Below are positions 22,911-34,545 of a stretch of 64,000 nt of DNA, piece by piece. A program made the position numbers and the translations under genes. The stretch is from Diphasiastrum complanatum (Eukaryota > Streptophyta > Lycopodiopsida > Lycopodiales > Lycopodiaceae), in assembly GCA_029204225.1 (NCBI GenBank), contig CM055095.1, positions 26,126,625 to 26,190,624 of the forward strand, in the 5' to 3' direction. Every line of letters begins with the position of its first letter. Position 1 is the stretch's first letter. The notes below the pieces were generated by a model. That model was not told the DNA's origin and did no database searches. It worked only from the letters and a program-made list of their open reading frames with translations.

Positions 22911-25740
22911 ATCTAGTTCTATCCTCAAAACTAAAAAGAATTACAATAACAATTCCTTTAACTTCCAATATTAACCTAGAAAATCATTATCCTTAGTCTG
23001 ACTTTCATATCAAACAAGTACTCAGAGTTAAAACTAGTTTTCAACTGTTAACCTCTAATCTGGAGTACAAACTCAGGTTTGAAAAGTACACTAAGCAATA
23101 AATCTTCTCATCTGGATTACACTCTTTATAAGTTAGTAATATCACCTTCATGTAAAACACTTACATGAAACACTGAGTGAAATACTACCCAACTTAGGAG
23201 ATTAAAGTTAAAGAAAAAATAATCATTACAGTCTGAAATCATCTACAAACTCTGGCAGACAATTCATAAAGGCTTCCAAGTACAAATATCCTTAGAATCC
23301 ACAATTCTAAGATATAATTATTCATTCAACTATAATTTCTAGGAGAATCATTAAGACATAGAGTGATCAAAACTCAATTCTAAGTATCCGAGATATTCTC
23401 TTGAGTTAAATGCTCTTGTTTCTAGCATCAAATGCAAGAAAATAGCATCCACGAATCTTAATAGATATATCTGTCTCCTATGATAACTAGAGATCTAATC
23501 AAAAGAACTGTACTCAAGCATCTGCAGACCATAAACTGTAGTAAAATAGCATCCACTAGATAAATTTAATTCTTCACAAGTAAAAAACTTATCTTGTGAG
23601 AATGTATGTGAGATCTCTAGGTTTTCAAATAAAATACAAGAGTAAAGAGATTCAATACAATGATCTGAATTCTTACTCAATTAATAGATCAAGAATTAAT
23701 CATTACACTTAAGAATCATCACAATTCCTTATAATCCTTTGACAACAATTAAGTATCTATTTATGATCCGTCAATCATAACTCTCTGGAACCCAAATCCA
23801 TACTCAATCATTTAAGGATACTGGAGTATATGTCCAACATAACTCAGGAACCAATAAGAATCATTCTAAAGTCTTTTCTAACAAGAAAATACTGGATTTT
23901 AGGAACATTCTCCAAACAAGATTTTCTAACAAAAGTGCTAGACATTCAAGTTCTATATGCCACTAGTAATTAAAGACAAAAAGCATACCAAAATGATAAT
24001 GACAATCATCTTCAACCACGAAAAACTTTAGATTATCGTCTAGAATTAAATCTAGATACCCAAAGTCTTGTTGAATATCAATTCGGTTATTATTCTCGGA
24101 TTCATTATGATTCGTTATCCAATTGAGCGCTCTGGGATACAATCACTGATGAGCTGAGTCTATTCCTTAACTAAGGAAGACTCTATACCAAGAATACTAT
24201 ATATCCAATGCACATAATTTTAACTAATGAATCTTGATGATTCACTAATCATGCGTCTTATAAGTAATATAATTCAAAACCATCAATTTCTGGTGAATCC
24301 TCATCACACTGATCGTTTTACCAATTAACTTTATCCCAGAGTAATCAACTACTCAAGTCAATTGCCAATGATTCAGAAATCTCAAATGTATAGGTGCAAA
24401 ATTCAATTATACTAGTATAACACCACATTTAGATCCTTACCTAAATCATTTATAAGTTAACCCTTAAATCTTCCACAAAAAGATCTGTTAACTCTGCAAG
24501 TATTTGTCTCAACAATACTTGATCCTACGTTTATGTTCACCGATTAGGTTAAGTGCACCAAATAACCCTAGTAACCAAGAATACACAGTAGATTCATACA
24601 AGATTAATCATGCACAAATGTAAATAATCTCACTATAACCCACTACATAAACACATCCTTATATGACAGATTCCTCTAGAATCCACATATGCTACTCACA
24701 TATCTTACTAAGAATCTTGTAACTTAACTACCAAAGAATTTCTATTTCTCTTGAGTAAATAACATATCTAGAAAATCTTTGAGATGATAACATTCACTCC
24801 CAACAGCTTTCCAATCCGATTTACATCTATAACATAATTTCTTCCGCTCAATCAACCCCTCTCTGATCCTAGTACTCAAACTAAGATTAGGTTGATCTAA
24901 TACAGACATTCTCGACTCAAACTCTGACCAAACTTACTCCTATTCCAATTTAAATGGACTCATTAGTAGCTTTTGACATTTCATAGTACTACTTGTAGAT
25001 AATGATTCAAATTTCAAACATATTCTAGTTCCAGATTGTCCACACAATCCTAGAGAATTTCTCTTATTCGAAAAGTTCCAAGTTGGTAGCTTACTCTAAA
25101 TCTATCCAAAATTACTTTCAGAAAAATCTCCAATTCTATGCCACAACTGGTTCTCTTCCGAAAACTATGCAACCAATAGATCCTCAAATAGAATTTTATC
25201 TCATCACCCCTCTTTTTAAGGAAATTATCAATTTCTATAAAAGTTAACTGAAAAGATGACATATGAAAATATTCAAATCCATGAAAAGTCAGTAATACTT
25301 TTTCACAAAAGTATTCACTCTATTACAAATAGGACTTTTCCTTCAAATATTTTCAACCACGATCACCTTAGAATTTATCTGAATTCCAAGTTGATTCACA
25401 CAGGTAGTAATTCATATGATATAAAAGTCTTTCAGAAGAATAACTTCATGTTGGAAAGAATCATATAAACCAGCTTGAGGTCTACTATTCAAGAAATTAC
25501 TAAGAAGTAAAGGATTAATGAAGAAAGCGAGAATTAGATTTGAGGGCCTCTGATTTTGTAAATAGTGAGATACCAATTAAACCTCAAAAAATTTCAAAAA
25601 ATCCCACATTTTATCAATGGTCTTTCTTTTTCATGTATCATGACTAGGTACTAAAATACTCCATTGATAATTAGATCTTTACAGTCCTAGAATTTTCTGT
25701 CCAAAATTACTGATGTCTCATACCACTAGCTCTTCCTTCC
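22911..25740 (-). repeat. Dispersed repeat R, copy 1 (unclassified, non-coding)
   Basis: About 2.8 kb is collinear with 58690-61330 in the same orientation at an identity I would judge near 65-75%. Shared blocks include 'ctaatgaatcttgatgat', 'aagtatctatttatgat' and 'ataatttt(a)actaatga'. Both copies begin, in minus-strand sense, opposite an exon-like '..FEDKT/R.LRG' phrase next to a purine run, as seen at the 3' end of Ty3-type pol. Stops are dense in all frames. It may be the decayed interior of a large LTR element; that is inference. Confidence 0.5.
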
Positions 25741-25915
25741 ACTGATCATCTAACTGTCCTATAGTCCATATAGGATATTATCTCTTGTTCCCAAACCTGG
25801 AGAATCCATTTATTTGGATGACTGGCATCCGATCAGATGGATACCACAGATCCATACCTGATCTTATGATTTAAACAGAAGAATTAACATGTTTCAACAT
25901 TACATTATGGTCCTT
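25741..25915. other. Junction region, nothing recognised
   Basis: This separates repeat R from the copia remnant. No motif was seen. Confidence 0.3.
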
Positions 25916-26761
25916 TCAGGTTAGTGATAAGCTCCGAATCCCATTGAAATAATACTGAGCAAGGCAGATTGTCCGCAGACTCTCGAAGAAGATGAACAAA
26001 TGGCCAAAACATCCTATCATAGGCTAATTGGATTATTATTATATCTAGCAGACAACACCAGACTTGATATAGCATTTGCAGTATACAGGCTGAGCCAATA
26101 TAATCAGAACTCAGGATTGTTGCATTGGAAGTTGGCAAAGAGAGTACTACAATATCTCCAAGAAACAAAAGACTATGGACTGTGTTATTCGAAGGAAGCT
26201 GGATTTCGCATCAAATTTTACAATGACGCAAGCTAGGCATCCATGAAGGATGATAGCAAAAGTATTTCAAGAGGTTGTACTCTAGTATCTGGCGCATCCA
26301 TACTCTGGATAAGCAAGAAGCAAACAGCAGTAGCTCAATCTTCTTGTGAAGCGGAATATGTAGCAGCAGCCAAGATGGCAAACGAACTAATCTGGATCAA
26401 ACAAATGTTAGAAGGATTCGATAAATCTATTTTTGAACCTTATGTCTTATTAATGGATAACACCTCAACAATCTATCTTATGAAAGATCTTGTATTTCAT
26501 TCGAAAACGAAGCACATAGCTATCAAGTATCATGTTATTCGAGATTTAGTCGAGAAAAAGATACTGAAGACAGTCTTCATACCTATAGAGGAAATGACAG
26601 CTAATAACTTTACAAAGCCACTCAGTAAAGCTTTGTTCGAGAAGCAGCGAAGAAGATTGGGGTTAATCCAACTGCCTACTTTGAGAGAGAGCTGTAGAAC
26701 AACTGACCAAACAGATCTTGATTCTACTAACAAAGCGCGCAATTTACTTGACAAAGGATAA
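25916..26761 (+). pseudogene. Ty1/copia pol remnant: end of RT and RNase H
   Basis: The frame carries YHRLIGLLLYLADNTRLDIA, then SQYNQ..HWKLAKRVLQYL, the copia post-RT connection. RNase H motifs follow: SGASILWISKKQTAVAQSS, CEAEYVAAAKMANELIW, MDNTSTIYL and HSKTKHIAIKYH. It ends with TAA at 26759-26761. A single in-frame TAG at 26234-26236 stands where the family has Trp (after FYNDAS). A frame change occurs near 25950. Gag, protease, integrase and most of RT are missing on the left, where repeat R begins. This is a 5'-truncated copy of a family different from the element at 35463. Confidence 0.85.
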
Positions 26762-27394
26762 GAAACAAACGTGAACTCGAAACATTTTTATTCGTGACCA
26801 GCTCGAAGGATTCTTGAAAGATTCGAGAAACGAAAAATCTTGTCTCCTGTTCAAAACTCAGATGTCACGAACAATTCGCGAAATGTTCTGGATTCTATTA
26901 AGCTGTCTGTTGTGAACAATTCGCGAAACACAAAAATGTCACGAAGAGACAATTGTCGTGAATAATTTGCGAAACACGAAGCTGAGTAGAAGAGATAGAC
27001 TGTCACAAAATATTCGCGAACAGAAATTATTCGACCTTGAAAACGAAACGTTTATTTGAATATCAACCATCGTAAACGTTAGATCTACTGTTACAGAATT
27101 GAAAGGCCAAAAGACCTATAAATGAAAGGCCAAAGGACCTGTCCTGTAGTAATATATTGTATTAAGTCATTTAAAAAAAGACACAACAACGAGATAAGAC
27201 AGCAAGAGATGTATACTGAATCAGATTCAGAATTATAAATTTGTTTTTGATCAACAGTTTCTAATTGTCTAAAATTGTGTTAAGTTGTTTGTTGCTTCCG
27301 CACATAATTTCTGCACGCATATTCAATCAGAACTAATATTGTTCTATTAGTACATAGATCGAATACAATCCCGATTGAAGACACTGATATTAAT
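26762..27394 (+). mobile_element. Candidate 3' LTR of the copia remnant
   Basis: The segment directly follows the pol stop. It contains repeated 'gaacaattcgcgaaa' words and a TATA-like CTATAAATG at about 27115. Similar phrasing ('actcgaaa..tattcgtg', 'gtcacgaaca') at 33120-33400 suggests a related LTR there. Boundaries were not resolved. Confidence 0.4.
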
Positions 27395-27943
27395 TTGATT
27401 TATTCGAACTTTAATCGTGTTTTCTGTGGAAGAATAATTACTATTTTTTCCTACATCCACAAAGCCTTACAAGCATACCAGCGAAAATATATCCACTCTT
27501 CCAATCTAACAGTGAGGCAATTGGCACTGTTTGCAAAAGATCTAACTCTACTAGCGTCCATTGCAACGCGTTGGGATGATTGTCTTCCCACTTTGGCATT
27601 TGATCCGAATAAGCCAATGGCGGAAGATAGTAATAAAGATCAGCTGCCAATGGTCCGATTATATTTCCATGTTGTCATAATGGGAAGCTCCTGGGAATCT
27701 CGGTTCACAGCTTGGATGACCTCAAAGTGGATCGCCAAAGCTCATCGCTGTTTTTTGTCGCACAACCTAGATTTCAACACTGCTCGATTCGATTTCATGG
27801 AGAAGGTGCAATATCATCTAACAAAGATACGACGTGATGCTAATAAAGCCCACAGTAACTACATCTCACAGGTGTCGTGGGAACGCCACCAATTTTGGTG
27901 GGGGATACTGTTGGAGGGTTTGCGGATCCCGAAGCAACCCTAA
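27395..27943 (+). CDS. Unknown 182-codon ORF ending at a Ty3-type LTR
   Basis: I do not recognise this protein. The frame is open for 183 codons with ordinary composition, an N-terminal hydrophobic stretch (IITIFSYIH), then ...HSSNLTVRQLALFAKDLTLL, KPMAEDSNKDQLPM and a Trp-rich end (WERHQFWWG). The last dozen codons lie inside the LTR that starts at 27909. A purine run (27897-27905) sits just before that LTR, as a polypurine tract would. The ORF therefore occupies the place, between pol and the 3' LTR, where some Ty3 lineages carry an extra ORF. It could equally be a chance ORF or a fragment. No start context favours one ATG. Treat it as hypothetical. Confidence 0.3.
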   Translation: MIYSNFNRVFCGRIITIFSYIHKALQAYQRKYIHSSNLTVRQLALFAKDLTLLASIATRWDDCLPTLAFDPNKPMAEDSNKDQLPMVRLYFHVVIMGSSWESRFTAWMTSKWIAKAHRCFLSHNLDFNTARFDFMEKVQYHLTKIRRDANKAHSNYISQVSWERHQFWWGILLEGLRIPKQP

Positions 27944-28600
27944 CCCTAGTTAATAAGTGAAAGGGATTTGGCACCCTGCGCGTGTAAGTCCAAAATGATG
28001 ATCACATAGTTATTTGATAATTAAAAAGTCAATAAATGGATTTTAGACCTTTTTGCGGGACTTTTAATGTCGCGGTGCCTAAATGTCAAGTTAGTGAATA
28101 AAGTTAAGACTCCCACCAAAATTGATTCAAATTCAAATTCAAATTGGTTCCCTCCAATTTTGAATGGGTTCCTACTCTTTTTTAAGTTTGAATAGTTAGG
28201 GATGTCGAAATGGGCCAATAGAATTTTGAGGCCAAGATCCTCCTCTCTACTATAAATAGTGCCAAACTCCAGTTTGGAAATCATATTCATATCCTCATTT
28301 TAATACAAGCAGATTGGTTTTCTTATGAAATGGATTTGTGAATGTCCTTGCTCTCTATCTTTTTCCCTTCATCTCTCATACTTTTGTTGCATTTGTTAAT
28401 TGTTGGATCTGAATATTATTGGAATTGCATGTTCTTATGCTTTTTGTGAGAGAGAAAGGGAGAGAGAGAAAGAGTAAGCTATCTTCATTGTGGATCATAG
28501 TGTTAATGGATGCGTAGTCTTAATGGTTGTAGTGTTAAATGGTTAGGGTTAATGGATGTTAGAGTTAGATGTGGATTCCATTCATGCTGAAATCTGAGAT
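27909..28600 (+). mobile_element. Ty3-type LTR (plus strand), copy 1
   Basis: It starts TGTTGG right after a GGTGGGGGA polypurine-like run at 27897-27905. It matches the reverse complement of 39860 downwards: 'ttaataagtgaaagggattt' and 'ggcaccct', then 'gatgatcaca', 'gtcaagttag' and 'gaatgtccttgct'. A TATAAATA box lies at 28251-28258, followed by a GA-rich tract at about 28446-28475. The right end is uncertain because similarity to the other copy fades near 28590. It is probably a 3' LTR or a solo LTR. Confidence 0.65.
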
Positions 28601-29012
28601 ATGCTATCGGGTGCGATTTTTAACGAGCTTTTTGCAGTTTTCAAAAAACATTGACATCTTCTTTGTTTGCCTATTAAACAAATCACGTAAATTGCATTCC
28701 AAGAATACTTTTGATTGCAAGTAAAGCTCATCTCTTTGAAAGAGCAAAACCTTCATTTGAGGCTTTGTGTTATTTAACTAGACCTAAACCTAGCTTGTGC
28801 ACGTACACTAACCTAACCTAATCTAACATAACTACATAACATAACCTAACCTAACCATGTAACTACATAACCAACATGCTCACACAGTGAGCCAACATCA
28901 AATACAAGAGGAACCCAGATCATACGATGCATAGAAACTAAATAAAGGCCATTTTAACATGAGATTTGAGTAGTAAAAAAGACAATGTAAATATAAAAGT
29001 TTATGTAAATAG
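28601..29012. other. Intergenic; telomere-like words at about 28790-28860
   Basis: Several 'acctaacct' words occur without a regular 7-bp period. No gene. Confidence 0.4.
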
Positions 29013-30230
29013 CTAATGATCAGAAACAAAATTGGTAGCATGCAGCATATGCATTTTGAGTAGTTTCGTCAAGTTTGGGATGCAAGAATCCAATATCACC
29101 CGACATGTTACCAAAAACGAATTGTGTTCGATCAAACAGTTATGGTCCGAAAAGGCTTTCAAACTCTCCGTTTCGAGTAAAGGTCCTCGTGACAAACCTG
29201 CACATATCACTTAACAAGTCAGACTCCGAGTTGATCAAAAGATAAGTCGGCGGAAGGAATGAGTACATAGCATCTTTCATTGTCAGTGTCCTGCTGTTGT
29301 TATCCATGAACCCGTTCGAGTGCAAGGAGAATGCAGTTTTGTGTCCGGCTTTTCTGTGCAAGGAGGGTAGACCCTCATTTGTGCATTTGAATATCACTAA
29401 CGACACTGTGTTTATCTGTTAAAAAGATTATGACCAATCATTAGTAGCAGACTTTCATGTCACGCCTAGAAACCAAACAAACAGTTAAAAAAAAATGTGC
29501 CCTTACCTTGTCTAGAGTCCCGTTAGTGTGCATAAACCCCACCTATGTCAAGACTGGCCACATCCGGTACCCGCATGAAAATATCATGTGCCAAACTATG
29601 TGGCACATGTACTCTGGTAAGCCTGTGAGCAAATGATAACATCGTGAGAGAGGAGTAGTAGAAAGAGAGGTAGCAAAGGCATCAAGCTTTTCACGAGTGT
29701 TGCACCTATTGATATTGTGAAGTGCCAACAGTAGCTCTCCCTCATGAGGGGGTGACACTCTTAGAAACGTGCACGCAACTCGAATATGGCGATCCTTCAC
29801 CTTTGGAAAGACTGCCAAAAACACATCACGATTAAGCAAATCTCGTAATGAAAGGATTATTTTAGGAAATGTGTTGCATAATCTCAAGGGGATAATGCAC
29901 GTACCTACCCGAATAGCCTTCATCCAGACAGTGGCCCTGTGGTTGCCGTCCCACACAATAAACTTCTTTTTTGACAGGAATTGCCATTCAGGATTCAGCT
30001 CAAGCTCCTTCTCGAAATCATTGTTTACCTGACACCATAGAGCACCCCAAAGCTGGTAGTCATCCTCTGTTACGTCTTGCTCTGGGTCATCAAAATTGGT
30101 ACATGAAACCATCAAGGTGCCTAGTTCTCTCACGTAACCATTGTGTTTGAAGTGCACACCCAAGGTAGATATGTTCTCTCCCTCACAGTCCTCACACTCT
30201 CATGTGGAGTCAGTCTACAAAGCGGAACTA
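29013..30230 (-). pseudogene. Decayed gene with ParB/sulfiredoxin-like motif
   Basis: The main frame (30163-29546) encodes about 206 residues. It includes DDPEQDVTEDDYQLWGALW and KKKFIVWDGNHRATVWMKAI; the GNHR core resembles the ParB/sulfiredoxin nucleotide-binding motif (xDGxHR). After an in-frame TAG (29543-29545) the frame runs on through VGFMHTNGTLDK into a clean splice donor (AAG|GTAAGG). A 91-bp intron (29506-29416) ends in TTTTTAACAG, and the frame resumes as INTVSLVIFKCTNEGLPSLH and continues to another stop near 29140, then on to about 29013. The preserved frame across a canonical intron shows a real gene, and two stops suggest decay. Upstream the frame is blocked at about 30200, so the N-terminus is missing or in an unseen exon. 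Function is unknown; a mobile-element origin is possible given its neighbour at 31338. Confidence 0.5.
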
Positions 30231-30352
30231 GTGGTGGCTGAGTAGTGAAAGGCATTCTGAAGGAGTCTATAACTCACTGGAGAATCTCCGTACTAAGTAA
30301 CATGCTTGTCTTTTCCTTTGGTCTTTCCGGCACCCTTCTCCTGTGTTGGTGG
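30231..30352. other. 5' flank of the ParB-like pseudogene
   Basis: No motif was recognised. Confidence 0.3.
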
Positions 30353-30420
30353 CAATTTTTTTTTGCATTTGGGCGCTGTCCTTGTAGCCAGGACATCGCC
30401 CAAATACAAAAAAAAAATTG
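30353..30420. repeat. Foldback hairpin, ~33-bp arms
   Basis: The left arm (30353-30384: CAAT, T-run, GCATTTGGGCGCTGTCCTTG) pairs with the right arm (30388-30420: CAGGACATCGCCCAAATACA, A-run, TTG) with about three mismatches and a 3-nt loop. It could be a miniature foldback element or a hairpin RNA precursor. The sequence alone does not decide. Confidence 0.75.
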
Positions 30421-30777
30421 CATTTCAAAAGGGAGGCAACATTGCTGCAGTTGCATTCGATTGAATGTGTGTCAAATACATAACATAAAATGATTCCATT
30501 TGGGTGCAATGCAGTCAGAATCAATACATGGCTTTCCATTTTCACGTTCATAGGAAAACCAACACAGGTGCTTTGATCGGCAACAGCAGTTGAGGAGATA
30601 CAAGAGGAGGAGCGAAGAGGACAACACAGTAATGACGAAGAAGAAAAGTGGAGAAGAAGAAGAGAGGAAGAGAAAGAGGGATTTTTTGATGCAATTCGCG
30701 AATCACGTGGGGGGGGGGAGGCCCTGCCTGAGGGTCTTCCTTGCTGGGAATGACGAGCTGCCACATAGCACATGCAC
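30421..30777. other. Intergenic between divergent pseudogenes
   Basis: Contains a G-run (30709-30717) and a purine-rich strand. No gene is supported. Confidence 0.35.
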
Positions 30778-30960
30778 ATTCCACCGGAGAGAGGAGAGAG
30801 AACGTGCATTCCACCGAAGAGAGAACGTGCATTCCCCCGGAGAGAGGAGAGAGAACGTGCATTCCACCGGAGAGAGAACATGCATTCCACCGGAGAGAGA
30901 AGAAAGAAAGTGAATTCCATTGAAGAGAGGAGAGAGAATGACATATTCCTTGGAGAGAGA
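30778..30960. repeat. Minisatellite of 'gtgcattccaccggagagag' units
   Basis: Units of 18-27 bp built from '(gt/at)gcattccaccggagag' plus one or two 'gagaga' steps repeat about nine times. They create ORFs in several frames on both strands with repetitive Ser/Leu or Arg/Glu text, which are artefacts. Confidence 0.85.
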
Positions 30961-31337
30961 AAATTGGATGGACACTATGCTCCTGGAGGTGGTCCCAAAA
31001 TACAAAGGACACTCGAGCACAAGGCATTACGGTTCGCGAATTGCTGCTGCAACTATGGAACTTCCTACATATACAAACTTTCATATAACAATAATATGTT
31101 TCCACCCTAAACCATCTATTAGTCTGTAATGGTCAAGGAAATATTGTAGCATTGCTTTTTAAGCTACATAAGCAAAATTCTTTACGACATTGGGGAAGAA
31201 GTTAGGATTCTGTAAAAAGTAAATAATATTAGAAAAAATTCTTTGTGCACAAAAAATAATTTTCTTTCCAAGAAGACATCAACGCTTTCTTTCTACAGAT
31301 CTCTGAGAAGAAACAAACTTGGAAAAGTAACTGTTCC
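30961..31337. other. Intergenic, nothing recognised
   Basis: AT-rich. It may hold an upstream exon or promoter of the SWIM-type pseudogene, but nothing diagnostic is visible. Confidence 0.3.
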
Positions 31338-32445
31338 ATGGGAAAACATCTAGGCGAGGGGCCCAGCCTACAAAGTTTGATGCAACGTTCCCACTTGAGA
31401 AAAGGTCATAGGCCTCGAACCATCAACGACACAGTGAACAGTAGTACATTTAGTACACCTATGTATCACCAGCCAGCAGACCATGTGGAGGGAGACGCGG
31501 AAACTTTGAGAAGGAAGTGTAGGCCCTATACTTCATTTGTCGTTGATGATAATGTGAGCCATAGACCGGAGTACAATTACAACAATGTGCAACGAGGACG
31601 CTGTGGTAGACCAAAGAAGATCAATTTTGATACCTACCACACTGCGACAAAAGTGCAGGCGGATGGAGGAGTGGTAGCTGAGCAAGAAGTGCACAAGAGC
31701 CAATGGGCGATACGAAGAACGCCACCAAATAGCAAAGTGAAGTGCTTGGGGATGGTCCCAGGGCAAGGACTATGCAGCCGTCCGATCCCAAGCTGTGCAA
31801 GGGGGGGCTCCAGCCCCATCATTTTATGGCTCTAGGAAGCATGTGAATGGAACAACCCAACAGTTCATGTGGTTATGCTCGGATGACTACACACACACCT
31901 GGCTACCTAGCAAGGGAATTTTTCAAATGCCTCCTAAGGTTCCTAATATTTGGCCAGTTGCTAGGGGTGCAAATCTAATTGAGGCAGATGTCGATGTGTT
32001 GACACGTGGCGGATTCATCTTGAATGTTGCACCCATGGAATCTAGAGATGCTTCAACGAGTTTGCATAGGTCCAACACTAAGCAGGGTTAGTAATGAGCA
32101 CTAGGGCCGTCAAACCCACCACCTCCCAGAGAATCAAAAAACTTGCACTCCACACGACGCTTCAAAACTAGAACAATGATATCAACAAAGGCGCAAGAGT
32201 GGATTAATCGTAGTCTTTCAATGGATATCGACGTCAAGGCAGTCAAATGCATTAAGGAAGGACATCGTACGATTTTTTCATTGGTGACTAGTAACCTGGA
32301 CCATCAAGGTCAATACGATGTGAGCATTTCACAATGGCCTTCTTGCACGTGTCTTAATTTTCAAGCGCGACACGTGGAAGGACGGTCATACCTCGCATGC
32401 AAACACTTGTATTATGTGTTTCTCGTGTTGCTGGGACTGGACTAA
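31338..32445 (+). pseudogene. Decayed gene with SWIM-type zinc finger
   Basis: Three frame segments join end to end. 31338-31800 runs up to ...PGQGLCSRPIPSCARG. One extra G in a 7-G run (31800-31806) then shifts the frame to GAPAPSFYGSRKHVNGTTQQ, FMWLCSDDYTHTWLPS, PNIWPVARGANL. After stops at 32089-32097 (where CAG|GTTAGT could be a donor) the frame resumes and ends YDVSISQWPSCTCLNFQARH..YLACKHLYYVF, with TAA after LLGLD. CTC...CKH is the C-x-C-xn-C-x-H pattern of SWIM zinc fingers, which bind DNA or protein and are common in MULE and other DNA-transposon transposases. I recognise no catalytic DDE region. The frameshift and stops make it non-functional as it stands. It diverges from the ParB-like pseudogene across 1.1 kb; whether they are one element is unproven. 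Confidence 0.55.
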
Positions 32446-33096
32446 AATTCCAATATGTTCATTCACCAACCAACTCTAACCGAGATTGAAATATTCCAAG
32501 CACTATCCCGAGCCAAAAAATACTTGTAGTTTGTTTGTAAGTCCACTGTGTCCTTTTGACAACAACGCAAGAAAGCTAGTTCTACAAGACAGTCCGGAAG
32601 GCATTGTTGTTGTATCTCGAGTGACTCCATAGTATTCAATGAGTATCTCAAAAGCATGGATAGTAGCCACTAGTGGAAAGCCAATAATAGATACTCAAAT
32701 CTCATGTAGAAATGACAGTAATTTTGTTTCTTTACATTATATGATCTAGTTCCTCTTGTATTTGATGTTGGTTTACTAAGTAAGCATGTGCATGGCACAA
32801 TATGTGTGAAGCAAATCTCGAATCAAATTCTGGACTATTTGAATTTTGATGTAATTTATGCCACTTTGTGTTTGCCTTGTGGTTTGTGTATTTGAAGTAA
32901 CTTTACGATTGCCCACGGATTTTCTCTTAACTCCAAGTTGAGGGGGGGCGAACATCGTGTCTTTCATCGATTGTTGTTTATGAACTTAATTATGTTGAGT
33001 ATATTTGTATTTCAAAGCCAGTTGTGAAGATGTGGTCTTATTGTTGTGTCGGTTATGTGGCTTCAGTTATGTGATTAGTTAGGTTAGTTTATGTAC
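32446..33096. other. 3' flank of the SWIM pseudogene, nothing recognised
   Basis: A purine run (gagggggggcgaac) sits at about 32940. No gene or second element end could be tied to it. Confidence 0.3.
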
Positions 33097-33560
33097 TGTT
33101 GGAGAAAGAGAGGTGAAAGGATAGCTCGAAAAGAAACGAACACGAAAAGAAGCAAACTCGAAAGGAAAGTATTCGTGCACAGCGGAATGAGCTATCTTAC
33201 TCTTTCCTTAAGCATGACTATGCCTATCAGACACGAACAGAACGTTAGTGATAGAAATCACGTTCGATCCGATTACGTAGCCAAACATTAAGCAACAAGA
33301 CATCAGAAAGATAATTTGTCACGAACAGCTAGACAAATTATCAGTCGCGAATTAGTCGCGAAAGGCAAGACTAAATATTAGTCGCAAACATCTAGACTAA
33401 TAATAATTCGCTAATAACAGACTACCAGATTAAGCAATAAGAGAGTTAGATAGAATGTAGAAAAACATAGCAATATTGACACAAATCTAAATGCAAAACA
33501 AACAGAGTTGTAATCAAATTAAGTTTAGCAAAATATACAGGTCAATAATGTTGGTGAGCA
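33097..33560 (+). mobile_element. LTR-like fragment (start TGTTGG)
   Basis: It begins TGTTGGAGAAAGAG. It contains 'cgaaaagaaacgaacacg', 'tcgcgaattagtcgcgaaa' and similar words that echo 26770-27000. It is possibly a diverged LTR of the family of the 25916 copia remnant. No PBS, partner LTR or end was found. Confidence 0.35.
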
Positions 33561-34545
33561 CAAGACAATAGCAGACGAAACCGCGTGCCTCACAAAGCTA
33601 ATCACACAATCTGTAAAAGTGATAAAATTACTACTGACAATACATCTGGAAGAAGAGAATCGATGCACGAAAGCATGTACTATGTCTCTCTCTGATAAAC
33701 TTTTGATGCTGTTATCACACACACATTGAATACATAGATGGTATTCAATACATATACATAATGGATGTGTTGTCTGTGGAAGATCGTGGGTGTACAATGT
33801 GGATGTGCTGTCTGTGGGAGATCGTGGGTGGCTATTGTCGTTGTCAAATCTGTTTGCACAGTTCATAGGGTGAGCGTGAGAAGGCCGCGACGTCAGCCTT
33901 CACTGAAACGAACGTTGGTGAAGATGCGAAAAATGCGACACTCTAACAAATGCCTTAAGATTTGATTTACACGATGCCTTCGCTTTTCTATAAGGGGACC
34001 TATTGCATTTGTAGGGGTGTCGCCTTTTTCGCCTGTCACAAATCACGTGTAAAAACACAGTGTTGCCTATTTCGCCTACTTGTATTTATGTAAACCGTCG
34101 CGTTTTATTCGTTGTATTTATGTAGACCGTCACGTTTTATTCGCCTACTTGTATTTATGTAGACCGTCGCGTTTTATTTCACACTTTAGCTTTATAATAA
34201 GAATTGAACGATGATCTGCCACTCCGAATTGCTTCCTGAAGGTTTTTAAAAAAAATCCTCTCGGATTTTCTGATATCGTTCCTTAGCTCTAGTACTACTT
34301 TCTACGATTGGCATTCATCTTCAACAAGTAATCATCTGCATCCAACAAGCTAGCAATCCCCGACAACGACATAAAAAATAAGCATATGTCGTAGTATACT
34401 TATTATAAAAGTATGAAAATGTAGTATAAAAGATTGTCAAACCCCAAAGAAACTGCTACTTGGTGTGACTATAGATTATTTTGTACTATTTATTGTTCTG
34501 AGTACTTAATTTGGTTGTCGACAAACATTCAGCAAGATTGGCGAC
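33561..34545. other. Intergenic with two short tandem repeats
   Basis: At 33759-33833 a ~37-bp phrase ('ggatgtg(t/c)tgtctgtggaag' with 'atcgtgggtg') occurs twice. At 34078-34180 'ttgtatttatgta(g/a)accgtc' plus 'gcgttttatt' occurs three times at 30-45 bp spacing. No gene was recognised. Confidence 0.55.

Noticed and set aside
28790-28860. Interstitial telomere repeat
   Set aside because: 'acctaacct' words are present but lack a regular TTTAGGG-type period.
30267-31105. A 225-codon minus-strand ORF and overlapping ORFs on the plus strand
   Set aside because: They arise from the 'gcattccaccggagag' minisatellite, which is open in several frames on both strands.
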